Notes under the pieces: generated by a model
The model's database searches: none
The model's input: the letters and a program-made list of their open reading frames with translations, nothing else
Told to the model about the DNA's origin: nothing
Position numbers and translations under genes: made by a program
Assembly: GCA_950295325.1 (NCBI GenBank)
Contig: OX485805.1
Coordinates: forward strand, 20,509,501-20,573,500
From: Polytrichum commune
Taxonomy: Eukaryota; Streptophyta; Polytrichopsida; Polytrichales; Polytrichaceae
Direction of reading: 5' to 3'
DNA length: 64,000 nt
Shown: piece by piece, positions 58,701 through 64,000 of the stretch
Layout of the letters: every line of letters starts with the position of its first letter
Position numbering within the stretch: position 1 is the stretch's first letter

Positions 58701-60646
58701 TCTCTTGAAGAAAACAGAATATTCCTTCACATAACTCTCACTGGCACCCCTTTGAAAGACACGTACGGTATGGGGGTGTTGTTTGGTTACTATTCTGAAT
58801 CGGACAGCTATATTTGATTGGTGTGTGGTTAGGTGAGGATCAGAAAACAAATACCATAAAGGCACATGCTCAAAAGAGATCAGACTACGTCTTTAAATTT
58901 TATCAACTTCTCCACACTCAATAGTGAACACAAATTGGGAGGACCTGTATATTCAGTTAAGGAAACAATAAACGTGCACTTTGGATTACCATAACGAAAT
59001 CAGGGGAGGGTTGATTTTCAATTTGGTTATTGTCGATGTTTCGTCATAAGAAAACATTCCTTCACATAAGTTTCACTGGCATACATTCTAAAGCAAGTGG
59101 GCCTTAAACAGACACTTTTAGCTTTGCACCCACTTCTCATAGGATATGAAACATGCAATTTGTGCAAGTTGATAAATGCAAAACTGTGGTCGTAGCTGGT
59201 TACCTCACAAGTTCTGGAGCTCAAACGAATATCTTCTTTATTGTCAAAAGTGGAGAATCCTCTCGAACTCGTTAAAGTGGCCATATTGTTGACTATGGAG
59301 CTACTAATGCTTAATTGACTAGTCAATGCTCATTATGTTGACTATTGAGCCTCAAATGGTTAACAAATTTTGAGCACATAGTCCCATCTCTTCTGAACAT
59401 GATGCCTTTTTGGTGTCCATTCTTAGATCCACACCTACCCACACACCACTCACATATAGGTGTCTGATTAAGAAAAGTAACCGAGTAAGGCCTGCACACC
59501 TTAAGGACTAGTACTGAAAAGGTACACAAATTTTGTGGATATATGTTGCAACATTTTGCTAAACTGGACAAGTTGGGAATTTCCATGTGTCTTGTAAAGC
59601 CTTGGGCCAGACTTTTGTGTGCCCAGTGATGGGTGCGTGCTATATTGAATTAGTGCTTCACTTTGAGTGATGGTCCAAGTAGACAGAATTGTAATCCGGT
59701 GTCTGGAGGCTCTGTCATGGGGAAGGTGAAGGGCAACTCCTATGGACACAGTAAAACGATTCTCTGCATCATCGTCGTCTTTCAAAGTTCTTTGGGCCAA
59801 TGCTGCATGCACATCTTGCAGATAAAAGCCCATATGTATCATAAACCCTCACTGACCACTGATTATTGAGAGAGTGAAAACCCATTATCTAAGGTCCTTG
59901 GTCGGTCGATTTTCAAGGGTGCCTCTCTCAATAATCGTGGGCAATAAAGATTTGGTGAACATTTGGGCTGTGGGTGGGAAGAGTATGCAACATCGCTCCA
60001 TAAAGATCTAGAAGGCCGGTTATCGAGAGATTCATTATATGGTGATTGTTGGAGGCGCGCTCTTACCACATCAGATGGTCATCAGATGACCATTTAAGGC
60101 CTATTAAAAATCTAGAAGGCCGATCATCGAGAGATTAATTATATGGTGATTGTTGGAGGCGCACTCTTACCACATCAGATGGTCGTCAGATGACCATTTC
60201 AGGCCTACTCACCTTACGCTTTTTACCTCACAATTCCCAGTTCATTTGCGCAGGTGCAAACTCTGGATGGGCGAATGCTATGGCGACGGCGGCACTACCG
60301 GGTGAAGCGCGACATCGTTCCAGGGACTTTTTACTTCACGGTTCTCGACAACGGAGTAACGTCACGTGAGTTTTGGCGCATTGTTGATGTAAAAGATGAC
60401 CTCTCGTGGGGCTTGTTTTATTACAGTGGAGCAGCTGCTGCAGCTGGACAATCATACACAGGTGCAATTCTAGTCACTCGGGACGGGAAATGGCCACCCG
60501 AGAGCGAGGCCCCGCGGATCAGTGACGCCCTCAACAAGTGTGGCATCAAGGTGTGGGAGCTTTACCGTGTCAATAACAAAGGCTGCTCGGACCCACCCAT
60601 TGGTTTACCTGAGGGCTCGACATTGCACTCGGTTCTCACTTCTTAG
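55755..60646 (+). CDS. VDR: Violaxanthin de-epoxidase-related protein (VDR)
   Basis: Certain exons: about 56700-56899, 57779-58681 and 60254-60646 (stop TAG). A likely first exon is 55755-55872, encoding a Ser-rich, weakly basic transit peptide (MPVHSVSSFSPNLSRSC...). Its junction to 56700 would need an unusual GAG acceptor and is not proven. The protein belongs to the chloroplast VDE family, lipocalin-fold enzymes or relatives linked to carotenoid de-epoxidation; the reaction of VDR itself is not settled. Visible parts: an N-terminal alpha/beta segment (KVLVIVGSRSVSPFDGTFWEDVM...WIDTGLEMLVFTEEEFL), a Cys-rich domain (CMIKNCRSQILACILDPDCR...CLQNC...YRC...CVLQKHNC), then the lipocalin core (SWRVVAGQNAAYDQFPCQYQ, WRRRHYRVKR, DNGVTSREFW, DDLSWGLFYYSGAA, GQSYTGAILVT). 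In the segment usually read DQVCSYRC this copy has DQVSSYRC, losing one Cys. The intron at 58682-60253 is full of repeats. Confidence 0.85.
55985..56610. repeat. Tandem array in VDR intron, 120-147-bp period, 5 copies
   Basis: The anchor GACTGC (in CATCTGACTGCTTTGTATTA) recurs at 56015, 56162, 56289, 56429 and 56550, spacings 147, 127, 140 and 121 bp. Each unit has an AGGCTCAACTTTCAAGGCAT-like start and a GGAATTGCTCTTGTTTA-like end. It lies in the first VDR intron if the 55755 exon is right. Confidence 0.9.
58785..59020. repeat. Dispersed repeat copy in VDR intron
   Basis: The sequence from GTGTTGTTTGGTTACTATTC through GTGTGGTTAGGTGAGGATCA to AACACAAATTGGGAGG matches 63425-63640 in order. 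Weaker copies lie at 28545-28720, 40060-40170, 60700-60860 and, inverted, 49500-49640 and 59345-59470. Confidence 0.75.
59793..60060. repeat. Dispersed repeat in VDR intron, partner of 39341-39640
   Basis: Same order of blocks as in EF-Tu intron 11, including the ATTATTGAGAGAG ... CTCTCTCAATAAT inverted pair and GGGTGGGAAGAGTATGC. Confidence 0.75.
60006..60211. repeat. 104-bp tandem duplication in VDR intron
   Basis: Two units starting ATCTAGAAGGCCG at 60006 and 60110, nearly identical, each with ATATGGTGATTGTTGGAGGC and an inverted GGTCATCAGATGACC. It ends about 40 bp before the last exon acceptor. Confidence 0.95.
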
Positions 60647-61345
60647 GCACTCCAATTAAGATATGGGGCCTGATGTTGGGTCACTTGTCTTCATGAGACA
60701 CCTGTATTTGAGTGGTATATGGGAAAGGCTTGTAGTCAAGAAAAGATATTTGTGACGATGAGATTGGACCATGTGCTCAAAACATAGACATCGTTTTAGG
60801 TTCAATAGTTAAGACAACCGGGAGGGCCTGTGTGATCACTGAAAGAGAACAAGAATTTTCATAGTAAGCATCTCACCTTCGATTTTGAAGCTGGAAATGA
60901 TAATCTCAGTTATCATTTCTTGGACCCACCCCTCGAGTTACCCGAGGGCTCAACATTGCACTCGGTTATCTGTTCTTTGCACTAATGAAGGTATGGGGCC
61001 TGATGTGGTCACTCGTCTTGATTAGACACCTATATTTGAGTGGTATAGGGCAAGGCCTTTAGTCCAGAACAAGCACCAAAAAGATATCTATATGTTACGA
61101 TGAGGTTGAACCATGTGCTCAAAAGATAGACATCGTTTAAGGTTCCATAGTTAAGACAATTGAAAGGGCCTATGTGATCGCTTAAAGAGCATTAGATTCT
61201 TCACTTTGACATCTTATACACTTATTGCATCTCACTTTTGATTTTGAAACTTGAATTGACAATCTCGACTTTCACTGCTTGGACCTCCCTCTTAGGTTAC
61301 CTGAAGGCTCAACATTACACTCAGTTATCAATTCTTAGGCTCTAA
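60588..61345. repeat. Triplicated 3' end of the VDR last exon
   Basis: The segment encoding the C-terminal PIGLPEGSTLHS plus its 3' flank occurs three times. The CATTGCACTC anchor is at 60621 and 60954, and a diverged CATTACACTC at 61313; spacings are 333 and 359 bp. Only the first copy follows the rest of the exon. Each of the first two is followed by GTATGGGGCCTGATG-like and GACACCTGTATTTGAGTGG-like sequence. Confidence 0.9.
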
Positions 61346-61766
61346 TTAAGGTATGTGGGAGACATGTATGGATTACGTGTTTGAAATGTAGACGCCATTC
61401 TAGGTTCAGTTGTGAACAGAATTGGGAGGGCCTATCATCTATGTGATTATTTAAAGTTGCTCGTGCATCACTTGCATTGCTTCAGCTATGAATCACTGAA
61501 GGATTTTAATAAACCACTAATCTTAGCAAACCTATAGATTGGAACAGAATAAGAGACTCTTCACTATAAACTCTTCTGACTCTTGCATCTCTGCTTTGAT
61601 TGTGAAACCTATAAATGACAATCATTGTGAGTTAAGACAGTTGTTAACTGGATGAGGCAAATTCCGAGCCAGTCTGTGGAGTTGAAGTGCCCACAATAGA
61701 GAAACCTTATTTGAGTCTTCATTCCTTGGCTTGTTTTATTGACATGCAGAGATGGACACTTAATTA

Positions 61767-62268
61767 GGGCCACTTCACACACGAGACTGAGAACCTGTGA
61801 CCATTACACTTCAAGCACTCTCATTGGTGGAAACGGCGGAGCCGGTCCAAGTTCGCTACTTCACACTACGCTTGAGGGACCAACGGAGTATGTGAATGCA
61901 AGATGGATATAAAGTTTGCACGGATTCCTACATGGCATTGAATGGATCATGTTTCATGGTCACTTGGACTTTTTTCAAAAACCACCTCTTGGAGGTAGGC
62001 CTAACACAAAACTGGGAGACCATGACACTTCGAACGCTCACAACTGTTGATTTACTCTATTTTATCATGTGTGAGGACCCGCATGAATAGAAATTCATTG
62101 AAATAGCATTTGGTTGAGGGCCTGATCACATATAACTTCACACTACACTTGAGGGTCCGTGACCACACTACATGATTTTGGAGGTGTGTTGGGACGGCCT
62201 TTGAACACTTTCTTTTGGGTTGTCACAATTTCGTGGTCACGGCTCTTGGCTGGTGTGTGAAGTGGCCC
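61767..62268. mobile_element. Tourist-like MITE, full copy (502 bp), TSD TTA
   Basis: The ends are GGGCCACTTCACACACGAG and GTGTGAAGTGGCCC, with TTA on both sides (61764-61766, 62269-62271). It is an inverted homologue of 29219-29727. The 64-codon frame inside (61896-62090) is not a gene. Confidence 0.9.
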
Positions 62269-62469
62269 TTAGTATGTAAATGCAAGGTCTGTCAATTTTG
62301 TTCCAGACATTCATTTACACTATTGAGTGTGCCCAGAAAAATACTACTTTGAATAAGCCTTTAGCCCAGGCAAACAAACACCTTATCCACACTTGAAAAA
62401 TCCGGTCAGGTCACCCAAGTCCACATAATCTAACTGACTAATTGCTTGCCACAATGGTGCATCGTTTAT

Positions 62470-63010
62470 GGTATTTAGTATCACATACACTATTTGCAAA
62501 GGGCCTAAACTAGATGTCTCAAGGTCTCAAAGTGTCAAGCCCACTAATTGCCAATATGATTCCATTCGTTAACATGAGTAACTTTTTTAAGTGAAAAAAT
62601 ATCTATATTATGACATTTAGAGTAGCACATTGAGATACCTGAGATGATAGTCTTACATTTTAGTATGCAAAAAAGATATTTTTGAGCGTACTATTGGCAA
62701 GTGTCATGTGTCTACATTTTAGCATGCAAAAGGAAGATATTCTTGAGCATACTAAAAATGGGAAGTGTCATTCGTGTGCACTTTAGTTAAATTGTAGACC
62801 ATTGGGTAACATAGGCATGCATCTCATAATATTATTGAACATACTCATGCCAAGATATTAGGAAGTGCACTTGAATGCCAAGTGTCATGAGGTGACACTT
62901 ATGGTGAAGTTGTTAATCATTAGTGTAACTTAGCATATGCCTCAAAAGACAGTAAGTGAATAATATTACACATGTGGCATTGAATACCTTAAACGGTGTA
63001 GCACTACACT
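62470..63010. repeat. Dispersed repeat, inverted homologue of 37541-37945
   Basis: Blocks GCATATGCCTCAAAA, AATGCCAAGTGTCAT, CATGCCAAGATATTAG and ATAGGCATGCATCTCATAA match 37.5-37.9 kb in reverse order and strand. Confidence 0.7.
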
Positions 63011-63957
63011 AAATGAGGTCATCAGTGTGACTAAACTATTTTCTCAAACATTTCATAAGTGTCTCTAGAAATCACTTCTACTATGACAATTATTGTAATA
63101 TTGGATCGAATTTATTAGAGAAATTAAAATACTGCATTTAATAAGTAGGAAGACGCACTCACATAGCTCCACATGTCTCCACATGTCAACACATGGAATC
63201 GACTTTTATCTTAGTAACTTGGAACCGCAAGTCAATATAACAAGTCACGTTATTTAGAAGGTCACACTAATGACCCTATTTGGTGTAAGCATGTGATGTC
63301 AAAGGTTACTTGACTATAGTTGATTCCTTTGAATGGAGATGCATGTACACATAGTTATGGGTACTTGATATTGCTTTGCAAAGCATCGTGTAAGGAATTG
63401 TTGTGAAAAACAACTTCAAGCATGCAGGTGTTATTTGGTTGTTTTTCTTAATCAAACACCTAAATTTGATTTGTGTGTGGTTAGGTGAGGATCAAAGAAC
63501 AAATACCATAAAAGAGATTGGACTATGCTTCCAAATTTTATTAACTATTCTACACTCAATAGTGAACACGATTGAGATAACATGTGTTGTCAGTTAATCA
63601 AGAAACATGCACTTCCAAAAACCATTACTAAATCAAGGGACGTCAACCTTTCAACTCGAATTTTGTTGATGCTTCATCATGGATTCGGTAGTGGAACACA
63701 AGTTTTCTTGCATAAATTCAACCCTAAGACGTTGGAGAACATGAGAAATGAACCAATAACACCCACATACTTCAGGTGCCACCGTAAAGAACTCAAATTA
63801 TTCCACCTTCTATGTTGCTTTAAACGATCTGTTTGTTGATCGGTTTAATGTACCGGTATACAAGCAAAAACAATAGAAGGTTTGGGTGAACCTAGATTGT
63901 TGTTTTCATTCATGGCTTGTGTGTGTATTATATTCTGTTGCACATAAGCAGAGTTAG
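63011..63957. other. Intergenic stretch with dispersed repeat copy
   Basis: 63425-63640 is the clear partner of the VDR-intron repeat at 58785-59020. No gene recognised. Confidence 0.5.
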
Positions 63958-64000
63958 GGCCACTTCACACACGAGATTGAGAGCCCGTGACCTTACACTT
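63958..64000. mobile_element. Left end of another Tourist-like MITE copy, cut by window end
   Basis: GGGCCACTTCACACACGAG preceded by TTA (63955-63957), continuing as in the 61767 copy. Confidence 0.85.

Noticed and set aside
1-64000. tRNA, rRNA or snoRNA genes
   Set aside because: I saw no convincing tRNA A/B boxes with cloverleaf or rRNA-like block. A covariance-model search would be needed to exclude small ones.

Overview
This window is nuclear DNA from a plant, probably a land plant. It shows GT-AG introns, plant-type LTR retrotransposons and Tourist-like MITEs. The three intact gene families are plant types: an AVT6-type vacuolar amino-acid transporter, mitochondrial EF-Tu, and violaxanthin de-epoxidase-related protein VDR. 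The species cannot be fixed from sequence alone. A seed-free plant or gymnosperm is my guess, made only because the spacing and repeat load look large. No bacterial operon, CRISPR array or organellar block is present.

Layout. 1-3.2 kb: decayed Ty3/Gypsy element (+ strand) with a primer-binding site. 3.8-4.1 kb: a roughly 40-bp minisatellite. 4.7-8.1 kb: decayed Ty1/Copia element (- strand). 9-12 kb: unassigned DNA with an LTR-like piece. 12.2-21.2 kb (- strand): an unusual non-LTR-type element. It has a long ORF1 with in-frame 138-bp repeats and RRM-like segments, then a long His-Pro-Lys hexapeptide array amplified in units of about 0.8-0.9 kb, then an exact 2A ribosome-skipping motif. A 2.3-kb solo LTR (14727-17059) interrupts the array. 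22-32 kb: mostly repeats, including a 517-bp almost perfect foldback MITE, a 1.67-kb solo LTR with a perfect duplication, and several TIR elements.

Gene-rich part. 32.1-35.9 kb: AVT6-like transporter, 5 exons. 39.1-52.0 kb: two complete mitochondrial EF-Tu genes, head to head, each with 12 exons at matching positions. They share a 925-bp region with a double telo-box and a TGGGCC (site II-like) element. 55.8-60.6 kb: VDR gene, whose last-exon tail is tandemly triplicated downstream. 61-64 kb: MITEs and dispersed repeats.

The genes do not form a pathway. EF-Tu acts in mitochondrial translation, AVT6 at the vacuole membrane and VDR in the chloroplast. The most unusual signal is the 2A/hexapeptide element. 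The best-resolved gene result is the divergent EF-Tu pair.
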